64,000 nt of DNA from Streptomyces sp. SAI-127 (GCF_029894425.1 NZ_JARXYJ010000001.1:682001-746000); one strand, 5' to 3'. Positions 31,190 through 40,326 are shown, numbered from the stretch's first letter. Notes: generated from the letters alone by a model not told the origin. A program made the numbers and translations.

Positions 31190-31930
31190 TCCGAGTGAGG
31201 AAGGCTTGGTGGATGTCGTCGCGGATCTCCCAGCGGATCCGCCGGCAGCGAAATCAATGCAGATGGACGAAAGTGCGCTCCACTACCCAGCGTTGGGCGC
31301 CCTGCCCGGAGCCGTGCTCGGTACTGCGGCGGGAGATCAGTGGCTTGCCCCCGAGGCTCCGGACCAGTCGCCAGTACTTGTCGTGGTCGTAGCCGCGGTC
31401 GCCAAGCAGCACGTCCGGGCGGCGCCGGGGTCGGCCTCGCTCACCACGCATCGGCGGTATCGCCCGAAGCAGCGGGACCAGCTGGGTGACGTCGTTGCGG
31501 TTGCCGCCGGTCAAGGTGGCGGCGAGTGGGATGCCGGTGGCGTCGGTGATCACGTGATGCTTGCTGCCCGTCTCGCCCCGGTCAACGGGTCTTCGTCGTG
31601 TCTTGGGCCCCTCTTGAGTGCCCGGATGTGGGAGCCGTCGACCGCCGCCCGGGAGAAGTCCAGGGCGTCCACGCCGCGGAGCTTGGCCAGGAGGACCTCG
31701 TGCAGCCGGGGCCACACCCCGGCCGTGGTCCACTCGGCCAGGCGCCGCCAGCATGTCATGCCCGAGCCGAAGCCCAGCTCCTGCGGCAGGTGTTCCGAGG
31801 CGACCCCAGTGTGCAGCACGAACCGCCAGGCCGACTCTCATCGACGATCGGGGCGGAGCACGCCTCCTCGACGGCGGCCAACTGTTCGAGCGTCATGGAT
31901 CGCGGAACCCTGACCTGAAAAAGACCAGGT
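31190..31930 (-). pseudogene. IS5-family transposase remnant
   Basis: Read leftward: LGFGSGMTCWRRLAEWTTAG and DFSRAAVDGSHIRALKRG in one frame, then PVDRGETGSKHHVITDATGI and GGNRNDVTQLVPLLRAIPP, RRRPDVLLGDRGYDHDKYW and RWVVERTFVHLH in another. A TGA then replaces a codon, and the rest reads RIRWEIRDDIHQAF. The DDE triad parts (AVDGSH, LLGDRGYD, VVERTF) can be seen. The change of frame after the first block might be a natural frameshift of this IS group, but the TGA and the scrambled N terminus indicate a dead copy. No terminal inverted repeats were recognised. Confidence 0.75.
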
Positions 31931-31966
31931 CGGGGCCTCGCACCCATGCTTGGAAGTAGAACAAGC

Positions 31967-32680
31967 TCAGGCGTTCGCGCTGTGCAGGTCCGGGTAGAGC
32001 GCCTCGACCGGGCCGCTCAGGGCCGACTTGACCTGTACGGTCAACTCGTCGGCCAAGACCTCGTGTTCGCCGGCCTCGACGGCGTTGTAGACCGTCGTCA
32101 CCAGCTCCGCCGGCAGCAACTTCGGTCCGTCGGCGTGCGCGGCCATGGGGGTGTCGACGTAGCCCATGTGCACCCCCGTCACGTGGACGCCCTTGGGCGC
32201 GAGCTCGATGCGCAGAGAGTTGGTGGCCGACCACAGTGCGGCCTTGGACGCGCTGTAGACGCCACCGAAGGCGTACCAACTGGCAACGGAGTGCACGTCG
32301 ACGAGGACCGCCTGCGACTTGGCGGCGAGGATCGGTGCGAACGCGCGGGCGAGGAAGACGGGACCGAAGAAGTTCGTCTCCATGTTCGCCCGGATGTCCG
32401 CCTCGGTGACGTCGAGCAGGCTCGCGTTCGGCGGGATCGCGCCCGCGTTGTTGATGAGCACGGTGACATCCGGCGCGGCGGCGACGGCCGCGTCGATCGA
32501 CGCGGGGTCGGTGACATCGAGTGCAAGGGGGACGATGCGCTCATCGTCCCAGGCGCGGGGGGAGCGGGCGGTGGCGTAGACCTTGGCGGCTCCGCGCGCC
32601 AGGGCGTCGTGGACGAAGTGGGTCCCGAGGCCGCCGTTCGCTCCGGTCACAAGGACGACTGCTCCATCGATGGAGGGCAT
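31967..32680 (-). CDS. Short-chain dehydrogenase/reductase
   Basis: 237 residues. NAD(P)-binding TGANGGLG near residue 14, NNAG near 80, and the catalytic YSASK near 145 are present, followed by GVHMGYVDTPM. AAGGAAC precedes the ATG. The gene is divergent from a TetR regulator that probably controls it. Substrate unknown. Confidence 0.9.
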   Translation of the reverse strand: MPSIDGAVVLVTGANGGLGTHFVHDALARGAAKVYATARSPRAWDDERIVPLALDVTDPASIDAAVAAAPDVTVLINNAGAIPPNASLLDVTEADIRANMETNFFGPVFLARAFAPILAAKSQAVLVDVHSVASWYAFGGVYSASKAALWSATNSLRIELAPKGVHVTGVHMGYVDTPMAAHADGPKLLPAELVTTVYNAVEAGEHEVLADELTVQVKSALSGPVEALYPDLHSANA

Positions 32681-32794
32681 TGGTGTTCCTTCTTTCCAAG
32701 GGGATGTGACGTGCGTGGCTGTGCACGGATGGAGCAATGGCTCCTCGCCCGCCCGTGGGAGAATGAGTGGAGCCACATTCGAGCCCACACGTTA

Positions 32795-32824
32795 TTGACT
32801 ATCATCATAACTGATTGCAGTCAG
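32795..32824. promoter_or_regulatory. Candidate operator between SDR and TetR genes
   Basis: CTGATTGCAGTCAG (32811-32824) is a 14-bp imperfect palindrome (12 of 14 symmetric positions) centred on TGCA, next to TTGACT (32795-32800). It shares the pattern CTGAxTGxxxTCA with the operator proposed at 25661-25676 in front of the paralogous TetR. Confidence 0.5.
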
Positions 32825-32848
32825 AATCTATTCCTGGAGGACACGGCC

Positions 32849-33451
32849 ATGCCTGTCGCCCCCCGGCCGGTCGGACGGCGCGAGCGGAACAAGCAGGACA
32901 AACTCGACCGCATTGTCGCTGCCGCCACTGAGCTGTTCGCCGAGCACGGCGTCGATGAGGTCACGACCCAGCAGATCGCGGACAAGGCCGACATCGGCAC
33001 CGGGACCCTGTTCCTCTACGCCAAGACCAAGGGCGAACTCCTCCTGCTCGTGCAGAACGCCAAGTACGCCGAATCGCTCGAGCAGGGCCGGGCGGACGCC
33101 GAGACCATCCCAGATGTGCTGGACGCAGTGCTGGCCCTTGTCCGGCCGATCGTTGAGTGCAACCGCACCCAGATCGACAACGGACGCACCTACCTGCGAG
33201 AGATGGTCTTCGGCGACCCCGAGGAGCCCCGGCACAGCGCGGCACTCGCCATCGTCGCGCAGGCCGAGGAAGCCATCGCCGCCGTGCTGCGCCGAGACGA
33301 GCGGGTCACCGCGGACGACGCCGAGACGCTGGCACACATCGTGTCCGCCGTGATGTTCCTCAGCATGGCGACGAGCCTGAACATCGCCCTGAGCGTCGAG
33401 GAGATCGTGCAGGACATCCGGAGGCAGGTCGAGGTCCTGCTACCTCGCTGA
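32849..33451 (+). CDS. TetR-family regulator
   Basis: 200 residues. The helix-turn-helix covers residues 18-62 (IVAAATELFAEHGVDEVTTQ, IADKADIGTGTLFLYAKTKG), with a ligand domain beyond. CTGGAGGA precedes the ATG. It is a paralogue of the TetR at 25014-25637 and has the same layout, divergent from an oxidoreductase gene. Confidence 0.9.
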   Translation: MPVAPRPVGRRERNKQDKLDRIVAAATELFAEHGVDEVTTQQIADKADIGTGTLFLYAKTKGELLLLVQNAKYAESLEQGRADAETIPDVLDAVLALVRPIVECNRTQIDNGRTYLREMVFGDPEEPRHSAALAIVAQAEEAIAAVLRRDERVTADDAETLAHIVSAVMFLSMATSLNIALSVEEIVQDIRRQVEVLLPR

Positions 33452-33473
33452 AGTGCGGCCCAGCCTCGGACAC

Positions 33474-33496
33474 AAGGCCATCACCAGGATGGCCTT
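33474..33496. terminator. Hairpin downstream of TetR
   Basis: AAGGCCATC, a 5-base loop, then GATGGCCTT: a perfect 9-bp stem 22 bp after the TetR stop and facing the end of the MarR gene. There is no T-run. The rest of the 300-bp convergent region up to 33755 shows nothing else. Confidence 0.55.
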
Positions 33497-33755
33497 CGCC
33501 AGCGTCACGACCCGGTTCCTGACCGCGCCGAGTCACGCGTCGCCGGCACACCAGGAGCAGCCCGGACACCGTCGCTCCCACCGCTCCGCCACCGGGCTGA
33601 GCGGTATCGCAGCCAGGGCAGAGGTGTTGCACCAACGGCTCTCAGAAGTAAAGGCCCCCACCTTCGAGGAGTGGCCGCGTGACATACGGCCCCTCACGGC
33701 CCGCGTCGAGCACCCGGCCGGAAGACACCGTGCCCACGCCGCACCGCGGGACCTC

Positions 33756-34196
33756 TCAGCCCAGGCGTCGGGAGGCCCGCTGGAGCAATGCCCTGAGCAG
33801 GGCCGTCTCCTCCGCACCGAGAGCGGACACGATGCCTTGCTGCTCCTGTGCGACCGCCGCCGTCCAGCGGGTCAGCGCCTCGTTGCCCCGCTCGGACGCG
33901 AAGACCAGCACGCGCCGACGGTCCTGGTCGTCGACCCGGCGCAGGACGAGGTTCACGGAGACCATGCGGTCGACGACCTTGGTCAGGGTGGGCGCGGACA
34001 GCAGCGCGAACTCGGCGATCTCGGTCATGGCATGGCCTTCGCCGTCGCCCAGGAACGACAGCACCCGCCACTCCTCGAGCGTGCCGCCCTCTGCCTTCAG
34101 CGCCTCACCGAGCCGTAGGACGACGCTGCGCTCGACGAGAGTCAGTGCACGCGCGAGGTCGAGATCGGCTACGGCCGCCGGGGTGGTCGTCGTCAT
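33756..34196 (-). CDS. MarR-family regulator
   Basis: 146 residues. The winged helix-turn-helix covers residues 40-105 (LEEWRVLSFLGDGEGHAMTE, LSAPTLTKVVDRMVSVNLVL, RRVDDQDRRRVLVFAS). The DxR wing motif (DDQDRRR) is clear. It is divergent from the AmiC-like gene and probably regulates the formamidase operon or itself. The region between them contains TAGC/GCTA half sites (34278-34293), too short to call an operator with confidence. Confidence 0.87.
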   Translation of the reverse strand: MTTTTPAAVADLDLARALTLVERSVVLRLGEALKAEGGTLEEWRVLSFLGDGEGHAMTEIAEFALLSAPTLTKVVDRMVSVNLVLRRVDDQDRRRVLVFASERGNEALTRWTAAVAQEQQGIVSALGAEETALLRALLQRASRRLG

Positions 34197-34305
34197 CGCC
34201 CTGCCAGAGTCGTCGTGATGTACGGGTGGAGTGATCCCACGATACAGTCCTTTCCTTATCGCTGTGAAATATTCCCGTAGCAAGCAATGGCTAGGGTGAG
34301 CGGCT

Positions 34306-35403
34306 ATGATCGAGAAGGCGTCTGTCCGGCTCGGCGCCCCGGCGAGCCGGGCCCGTGACGCACTGGATGTCGCCCTGGTGATACCGCTCCAGGGCCCGGC
34401 CGGCATCTTCGGCCCTTCCTGCGAATGCTGCGCCCAGCTCGCGGCCGAAGAGGTCAACGCCGAATCGGGCGTGCTGGGCAGGGAGGTGCGCCTGGTGCTC
34501 GTCGACGGCGGCGCGCGGCCCGAGCAGGTGGCCACGGAGGTCGACGCACTGATCTCCGGAGGCGTCGTGGACGCGGTGGCCGGCTGGCACATCTCCGCCG
34601 TCCGCGAGGTCGTCGCCCCGCGCATCGACGGCCGGGTGCCCTATGTCTACACGGCGCTGTACGAGGGCGGCGAGCGCTCCCCCGGCGTGTTCCTGACCGG
34701 TGAGACCCCGAACCGTCAACTGCGGCCCGCGCTGCGGTGGTTCGCGAGCGAACTGGACATCCGCCGCTGGACGATCGTCGGCGACGACTACGTCTGGCCC
34801 CGCTCGTCGGCCCGCGCCGCTCACCGCTATCTGCGCGAACTGGGCGGCGAGGTCTGTGACGAGATGTATGTGCCGCTCGGCACCCAGGACTTCGGGCCCG
34901 TCCTCGCGCGCGTCGCGGCAAGCGGCTGCGAGGCCGTGCTGATGCTGCTGATCGGACAGGACGCCGTCCTCTTCAACCGCGCCTTCACCGCGGCCGGGCT
35001 GGACCGCGACCTCATCCGGTTCAGTTCCCTGATCGAGGAGAACGTCCTGCTGGCCACCGGACCGGAGAACACCCGGGGGCTGATGACCTCGGCCGGATAC
35101 TTCGAGGACCTGCCGACCGCGTCCGGGCTCGACTTCGCCGCCGCGTACTTCCGCCGGTTCGGCCCCGGCGCACCGGTGCTCAACAGCCTCGGCGAGTCGT
35201 GCTACGAGGGCGTGCGCATGCTCACCGAACTGCTGCGCCGGGCGGGCGACACGGATGTGCGGCGCATCCAGGCGACCGCCGAGGGGCTGGAGTACGAGAG
35301 CCCCCGCGGCACGGTCCAGATCCGTGACCGCCACCTCGAGCAGCGGGTGTTCCTCGCGGCGGCCGACGGGCTGCGGTGGGACGTGCTGCAGCAGCTTCCC
35401 TGA
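34306..35403 (+). CDS. AmiC-like cytoplasmic amide sensor (periplasmic-binding fold)
   Basis: 365 residues of type I periplasmic-binding-protein fold (Peripla_BP_5): ALVIPLQGPAGIFGPSCECC near residue 24, IVGDDYVWPRSSARAAHRYL near 160, and EYESPRGTVQIRDRHLEQRV near 330. There is no signal peptide or lipobox, so it should be cytoplasmic. This matches the AmiC branch, an amide-binding negative regulator in Pseudomonas, rather than a transporter subunit; the WTIVGDDYVWPR segment is particularly AmiC-like. It lies just before fmdB-fmdA. No AmiR antiterminator gene is nearby, so its partner is unknown. GGTGAG precedes the ATG. Confidence 0.8.
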   Translation: MIEKASVRLGAPASRARDALDVALVIPLQGPAGIFGPSCECCAQLAAEEVNAESGVLGREVRLVLVDGGARPEQVATEVDALISGGVVDAVAGWHISAVREVVAPRIDGRVPYVYTALYEGGERSPGVFLTGETPNRQLRPALRWFASELDIRRWTIVGDDYVWPRSSARAAHRYLRELGGEVCDEMYVPLGTQDFGPVLARVAASGCEAVLMLLIGQDAVLFNRAFTAAGLDRDLIRFSSLIEENVLLATGPENTRGLMTSAGYFEDLPTASGLDFAAAYFRRFGPGAPVLNSLGESCYEGVRMLTELLRRAGDTDVRRIQATAEGLEYESPRGTVQIRDRHLEQRVFLAAADGLRWDVLQQLP

Positions 35404-35507
35404 CCCGCGGGGAGTTCTTTTTTACCTGTGCGCAACACGCGACCCCCTTGCCCAATTGCTTCGGCTGGAAATACTTTTTTCTCGAAGCTTTTGGAGGTTG
35501 ATAGCCC

Positions 35508-35789
35508 ATGGCCACGTATCAGTACCGCTGTACGGGCTGCGGCTCCTTCGACGTGATCCGGCCGATCGGCCGGGCTCTTGCCGAGGAGCCGTGCGGGAGC
35601 TGCACAGGCCCTGCCCGCCGGGTCTTCACCGCCCCGATGCTCGCCCGCACCTCAGCTCCGCTGGCCCGTGCCCTGCACGCCCAGGAGGCAAGCGCCCATG
35701 AGCCGCGGGTCGTCACCGACGTACCCCCGGCCCGCCGCCGGCCGACCCCGCCGGCCGATCCCCGGCAGGCCGGGCTCCCCAAGCGCTGA
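35508..35789 (+). CDS. FmdB-type zinc-ribbon protein
   Basis: 93 residues. The N-terminal zinc ribbon has YQYRCTGC and CGSC (two CxxC pairs, residues 5-30), then a Pro/Arg/Ala-rich tail. FmdB proteins accompany formamidase genes and are regarded as regulatory. GGAGG precedes the ATG, and the 100 bp upstream is AT-rich for this DNA, so a promoter may lie there. It is 42 bp upstream of fmdA. Confidence 0.88.
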   Translation: MATYQYRCTGCGSFDVIRPIGRALAEEPCGSCTGPARRVFTAPMLARTSAPLARALHAQEASAHEPRVVTDVPPARRRPTPPADPRQAGLPKR

Positions 35790-35831
35790 TCCCCACACGC
35801 ACCGCGAAGCACCGGATTACGGAGGCAGTCC

Positions 35832-37079
35832 ATGCCCGAAGTCGTCTTCAGTGTCGACCAGGCCCTGTCCATGCGTGACCAGAAAGTGCCCGGCCACAAC
35901 CGCTGGCACCCCGACATCCCGCCCGCCGTCACCGTGCGGCCCGGCACGGAGTTCCGTATCGAGTGCCGGGACTGGACCGACAACCAGATAGGGAACAACG
36001 ACTCCGCCAACGACGTCCGCGACGTCGACCTCACCCACGCGCACATGCTCAGCGGCCCCATCGCCGTGGAGGGCGCCGAACCCGGTGACCTGCTCGTCGT
36101 GGACATCCTCGACCTGGGCCCCGTGCCGCAGGCGGAGGGCGAAGGCTCGGGTCAGGGCTGGGGCTACACCGGCGTCTTCGCCCGCGACAACGGCGGCGGA
36201 TTCCTCACCGACCACTTCCCCGACTCCTACAAGGCCGTCTGGGACTTCCACGGCCAGCAGGCCACCTCCCGGCACATTCCCGGCGTCCGCTACACCGGGA
36301 TCACCCATCCCGGCCTGTTCGGCACCGCGCCCTCAGCCGAACTGCTGGCCCGCTGGAACGCCCGTGAGCAGGCCCTCATCGACACCGACCCGCACCGGGT
36401 ACCGGCCCTCGCGCTCCCACCCCTCGCCGACAACGCCCTGGCCGGCACGGCGAGCGGCGACGTCGGCAGGCGGATCGCCGCCGAGGGCGCCCGTACCGTC
36501 CCGGCCCGGGAGAACGGCGGCAACCACGACATCAAGAACTTCACCCGCGGCTCCCGGGTCTTCTACCCCGTCCTCGCCCCCGGCGCCCTGCTCTCCGGCG
36601 GCGACCTGCACTTCAGCCAAGGCGACGGCGAGATCACCTTCTGCGGCGCCATCGAGATGGGCGGATTCATCGACCTGCACGTCGATCTCATCAAGGGCGG
36701 CATGGAGAAGTACGGAGTCACGACCAATCCGATCTTCATGCCCGGCAACGTCGCCCCGCAGTACACCGAGTTCATCTCGTTCGTCGGCATCTCCGTCGAC
36801 CACGAGACCGACACCAACCACTACCTCGACGCGACCATGGCGTATCGCAACGCCTGCCTCAACGCCGTCGAGTACCTGAAGACCTTCGGCTACAGCGGCG
36901 AACAGGCCTACCTGCTGCTCGGCTCCGCCCCGATCGAGGGCCGCCTCAGCGGCGTCGTGGACATCCCGAACGCGTGCAGCACCCTCTACCTCCCCACGGC
37001 GATCTTCGACTTCGACATCCGGCCGACGGCCGAGGGCCCGAGAAAAGCCGACCGCGGCCAGTGCGCCGTCACTTCCTGA
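35832..37079 (+). CDS. fmdA: Formamidase/acetamidase
   Basis: 415 residues, full length for the FmdA_AmdA family. Landmarks are RWHPDIPPAVTVRPG near residue 24, DWTDNQIGNND near 50, THPGLFGTAPS near 158, and GDLHFSQGDGEITFCGAIEM near 258. It hydrolyses formamide (or a short amide) to ammonia and the acid, a nitrogen-scavenging reaction in the cytoplasm. The context with FmdB, an AmiC-like sensor and a membrane protein supports an amide-use operon. Confidence 0.94.
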   Translation: MPEVVFSVDQALSMRDQKVPGHNRWHPDIPPAVTVRPGTEFRIECRDWTDNQIGNNDSANDVRDVDLTHAHMLSGPIAVEGAEPGDLLVVDILDLGPVPQAEGEGSGQGWGYTGVFARDNGGGFLTDHFPDSYKAVWDFHGQQATSRHIPGVRYTGITHPGLFGTAPSAELLARWNAREQALIDTDPHRVPALALPPLADNALAGTASGDVGRRIAAEGARTVPARENGGNHDIKNFTRGSRVFYPVLAPGALLSGGDLHFSQGDGEITFCGAIEMGGFIDLHVDLIKGGMEKYGVTTNPIFMPGNVAPQYTEFISFVGISVDHETDTNHYLDATMAYRNACLNAVEYLKTFGYSGEQAYLLLGSAPIEGRLSGVVDIPNACSTLYLPTAIFDFDIRPTAEGPRKADRGQCAVTS

Positions 37080-37099
37080 ACGTCTCGAAAGGCAGCCCC

Positions 37100-38137
37100 A
37101 TGAGCAGTGACCATCTCACCTTCCAACTGGGCGACTTCACCACCCAGAGCGGCGCCACCCTGCGCGGCACGCACCTCGCCTACACCACGTACGGCGAACT
37201 CAACGCGGACAAGTCCAACATGATCGTCTACCCCACCTGGTACTCCGGCCGCCACTGGGACAACGAGTGGCTCATCGGCCCCGGCATGGCCCTCGACCCG
37301 GCCGAGTACTTCATCATCGTCCCGAACATGCTCGGCAACGGCCTGTCCACCTCGCCGAGCAACACACCGCCACCGTACGACCGCGCCCGCTTCCCCGACA
37401 TCACGGTGTACGACCAGATCGAGGCCCAGCACAAGCTGGTCACCGAGGAGTTCGGCATCGAGAAGATCGCCCTCGTGACCGGCTGGTCGATGGGCGCCGG
37501 CCAGACCTTCCAGTGGGCCGTCAGCCACCCGGAGATGGTGGAGCGGATCGCCCCGTTCTGCGGCTCCCCGCGCACCAGCGCCCACAACAAGGTCTTCCTG
37601 GAGGGCGTCAAGGCCGCGCTCACCGCCGACGCGGTCTACAACGGCGGCTGGTACGACAAGGACAAGTGGCCCACCACCGGACTGCGCGCGCTCGCCCGGG
37701 TGTACGCGGGGTGGGGCTTCTCGCAGGCGTTCTACTGGGAGAAGGAGTACGAGAAGCTCGGCTACACCTCCCTCGAGGACTTCCTGGTCGGCTTCTGGGA
37801 GGGCTTCTTCCTCGACGGCCGCGACCCCAACAACCTGCTCACCATGCTGTGGACCTGGCAGAACGGCGACGTCGGCCTCACCCCCGGCTTCGGCGGGGAC
37901 ACGGAGGCGGCGCTGGGCTCCATCAAGGCGACCACGCTCGACATGCCCGCCGAGAAGGACCTCTACTTCCCGCCGGAGGACGAGGCCTGGGCCGTCAGCC
38001 ACATACCGGGCGCCGAACTCCGCGTGATCCCGGGCATCTGGGGCCACTTCGCCGGCGGCGGCAGCAGCCCCGCGGACACCGCGTTCATCGACACGGGCAT
38101 CAAGGAACTGCTGGCCAAGCCGGGCGGGTTGGCGTAG
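37100..38137 (+). CDS. Alpha/beta hydrolase of the homoserine O-acetyltransferase (MetX) family
   Basis: 345 residues. The nucleophile elbow is TGWSMGAGQTFQW (Ser near residue 134), and the late His is IWGHFAGGG near 316. The N terminus reads LRGTHLAYTTYGELNADKSN, as in the MetX family. It sits 20 bp after fmdA, and homologues often travel with formamidase genes, so a role in amide or ester breakdown is more likely than methionine synthesis. That role is inference. Confidence 0.82.
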   Translation: MSSDHLTFQLGDFTTQSGATLRGTHLAYTTYGELNADKSNMIVYPTWYSGRHWDNEWLIGPGMALDPAEYFIIVPNMLGNGLSTSPSNTPPPYDRARFPDITVYDQIEAQHKLVTEEFGIEKIALVTGWSMGAGQTFQWAVSHPEMVERIAPFCGSPRTSAHNKVFLEGVKAALTADAVYNGGWYDKDKWPTTGLRALARVYAGWGFSQAFYWEKEYEKLGYTSLEDFLVGFWEGFFLDGRDPNNLLTMLWTWQNGDVGLTPGFGGDTEAALGSIKATTLDMPAEKDLYFPPEDEAWAVSHIPGAELRVIPGIWGHFAGGGSSPADTAFIDTGIKELLAKPGGLA

Positions 38138-38139
38138 CC

Positions 38140-38724
38140 ATGAGCACTGTACGTACGGTCCGTACCGGACGCATCAGACTGCCCCACGAGGTCAGCGCCT
38201 CGATCGTCGCCTTCGCCACCGTCTTCCTGCTCCTGAGTCCGCTCCATATGCCGACCTGGGCGATCTTCATCACCTGGGCCGGGACGTTCATGCAGGGCGG
38301 CCCGAACATCGCCAATGCCATCTCCATGATCACCGCGACCACGACGGGGGCAGGGTTCGCGGTGGTGGCCGTACTCCTCAACCGGGAGACGGGCACGATG
38401 TTCGGCACCGGCGAGTTCGCCCAAACCCTGGCACTCGGCGTGGTGATCTTCTTCGTCAACGGCACCCTGCTGGCAACGGGCCGGCTGAAGCCGTTCGCCC
38501 TCATCCCGGGAATGTTCTTCGGCTTCGCGTCGACCTTCGCCACGTACTTCGGCGGATTCGGCTACGACGCGGGGAATCTGGGCGCCTCGTTCGTCAGCGC
38601 CGCCGCGATGTGCGCCCTCGGCCCGCTCTGCGCCGTCCTGGGACTGCGCCTGATGTTCGCGCCGCCTACCGCCCCCGAGCCGGAGCGGCACCTGACCGAG
38701 GAGGTGGCGCAATCGACCACTTAA
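38140..38724 (+). CDS. DUF1097-like membrane protein
   Basis: 194 residues with about five to six hydrophobic segments (SIVAFATVFLLLSPLHMPTW, LGVVIFFVNGTLLATG, ALIPGMFFGFASTFATYFGG). The GMFFGFASTFA region fits the DUF1097 family. It starts two bases after the hydrolase stop codon. As the only membrane protein of the operon, it is a candidate amide channel or transporter, which is unproven. Confidence 0.75.
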   Translation: MSTVRTVRTGRIRLPHEVSASIVAFATVFLLLSPLHMPTWAIFITWAGTFMQGGPNIANAISMITATTTGAGFAVVAVLLNRETGTMFGTGEFAQTLALGVVIFFVNGTLLATGRLKPFALIPGMFFGFASTFATYFGGFGYDAGNLGASFVSAAAMCALGPLCAVLGLRLMFAPPTAPEPERHLTEEVAQSTT

Positions 38725-38809
38725 GCACCGGTGGGGACGACCACTCGGCGGAAGCCCTACGGAGCCACTCACCCAGAGGCGACCGCTCTTCCCACTCCAC
38801 CTCAGACCA

Positions 38810-38841
38810 CCCCGGACGGCCCTCCCCCAAGCCGTCCGGGG
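38810..38841. terminator. Strong hairpin terminator
   Basis: CCCCGGACGGC, a 10-base loop, then GCCGTCCGGGG: a perfect 11-bp GC stem between the formamidase operon and the convergent DUF3291 gene. It can serve both directions. Confidence 0.85.
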
Positions 38842-38868
38842 CTCTCGCGTACCCATGAGTTGGGGTGA

Positions 38869-39459
38869 TCACGTTCGGGCTGGTCCGTTCTCTGCATCAA
38901 GTGGTGGAACTTGGTCGCTCTTCGGCCCGATGCCTTTGATCCTGGTCGGAGTTCCGTCCGGAGCGAATGAGTGGTGGAAGGTGAAGGCGTGCGGTGCGGA
39001 GCCGTGGTCGTGGAGGTGTTCCAGTCTGGAAACCCCGTCCTGCCAGGTGGGTATCACTCCGTCGGAGACCCACCAGCACACGTAGTTCGGGCGTCCTGCC
39101 CTCTCGAACCAGTCGTAACGCCTGTTCAGCGCCTCACGATGCAGACCGGTGTAGACGGCGTCGAAGGCGGGGCGCAGGTCGGTCCAGAGTGAGAGCGTCG
39201 CGGCCAGGGCGGTGGTTTCCACCGTACGGCCCTTGCCGTACCAGGTCGGTACGGCGAACTCTCCCCATGCACCCCAGTCCGCCTCGAAGAGCATGCCCCG
39301 GTCACCGTCTGCCGCTTCAGCACGCGCGAGGTATCCGGGGTGCTGGCTGATCCTCCGGTAGACGGCCTCACCAATGTCATAGAACTCGCGCGTGAGAGGT
39401 GCGGGATCGGCCAGAGGTGACTTCAGGACGCCGAATGTGTACAGAGCAAGATGGGGCAT
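38869..39459 (-). CDS. DUF3291-like protein
   Basis: 196 residues starting MPHLALYTFGVLKSPLADPA. The tryptophan- and histidine-rich core (LWTDLRPAFDAVYTGLHREA, YVCWWVSDG, HAFTFHHSFAPDG) matches the DUF3291 family, a ferredoxin-like barrel of unknown role. GGGAGA precedes the ATG. It stands alone, with its 3' end facing the terminator. Confidence 0.78.
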   Translation of the reverse strand: MPHLALYTFGVLKSPLADPAPLTREFYDIGEAVYRRISQHPGYLARAEAADGDRGMLFEADWGAWGEFAVPTWYGKGRTVETTALAATLSLWTDLRPAFDAVYTGLHREALNRRYDWFERAGRPNYVCWWVSDGVIPTWQDGVSRLEHLHDHGSAPHAFTFHHSFAPDGTPTRIKGIGPKSDQVPPLDAENGPART

Positions 39460-39801
39460 GCGTCTCTCCCTGGTTGGGGCTGCCTGGTGTGGACCCGGTT
39501 CGGCGGGCTTACGCACGGGCGCGAGGGTTCGTGGGGCATGGCAACTCATCCCGGCGCGGGTGGCTCAGCCCGAAGGAACTCCTGCGCGACCGTGGGCGAT
39601 CGCCGAAGACCAGTTGAAGGTAGCTGCCTCTGCGGGCCCTGTCGAAGTTGCGTTTTCCCTGCCCAAGTGGCCTTCCTACACCGGTCATTACGGGGGCTGG
39701 TGGCGGTGACGAGCGGGGCAGGCTGCGGGGTACCAGTGATCCACTTCGGCCGATCGGTTCGCCCGCCATACCCGCCCGCACCCCCTGTCCGATAGCCCCG
39801 A

Positions 39802-40326
39802 GTGCCGCCGAACGCGTGCGGTCGACGCCTACTTCGCTACCTCGAACCGCGCTACGGCGGCGAGATCATGCACCGCTTCGGCCACGCCGTCGAGTCACCG
39901 ATCGATCCGTTCAACCGCCCCCGACGCCGCGGCGAATTCGGTTTGCGTGTCCCGCCCTCGCAGACGGCGATCCGGGACTTCTTCGGCCGCCGGCGCGAGG
40001 ACCTGCCAGGCGCCTGGACGTACCTGGTCGCCTGCCGCGATTACGTCATGCCGGTACGGGGCCGCTCGCCCCGCAGGCGAATACTGCACCTTTCGAATAC
40101 CGACACTCCACCAGCGCGCGAACCGGACTTGCAGCACAGGCGTGTGGCGTACAGCCCGCGACTTGGTACGCCGCAGCCTGCTCGACCGCGCCGCCGGCAG
40201 CCCGCGTCACCCGCTGTACGACGTCGACGCTGTTATGACCGCCAAGCCCACACGCGCAGGTCAACGCGCGGCTCCCGACGATCACCGTCTGCGAACTCGC
40301 CCGATCCGGCATCAAGGTCGGGGTGA
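39802..40326 (+). CDS. Unassigned ORF in a decayed region
   Basis: The 1-kb stretch 39460-40479 holds no recognised gene. From a GTG at 39802 the first 80 or so codons have strong G/C third positions and protein-like sequence (YLEPRYGGEIMHRFGHAVES, PPSQTAIRDFFGRRREDLPG, AWTYLVACRDYVMP). After about 40060 the frame loses coding character. A fragment in another frame near 40255 reads VNARLPTITVCELARSGIKV. It is probably a truncated gene; family unknown. Confidence 0.35.
   Translation: MPPNACGRRLLRYLEPRYGGEIMHRFGHAVESPIDPFNRPRRRGEFGLRVPPSQTAIRDFFGRRREDLPGAWTYLVACRDYVMPVRGRSPRRRILHLSNTDTPPAREPDLQHRRVAYSPRLGTPQPARPRRRQPASPAVRRRRCYDRQAHTRRSTRGSRRSPSANSPDPASRSG

Noticed and set aside
37100..38137. 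Homoserine O-acetyltransferase for methionine synthesis
   Set aside because: The family fold fits, but the gene is embedded in a formamidase operon, with no methionine genes nearby.
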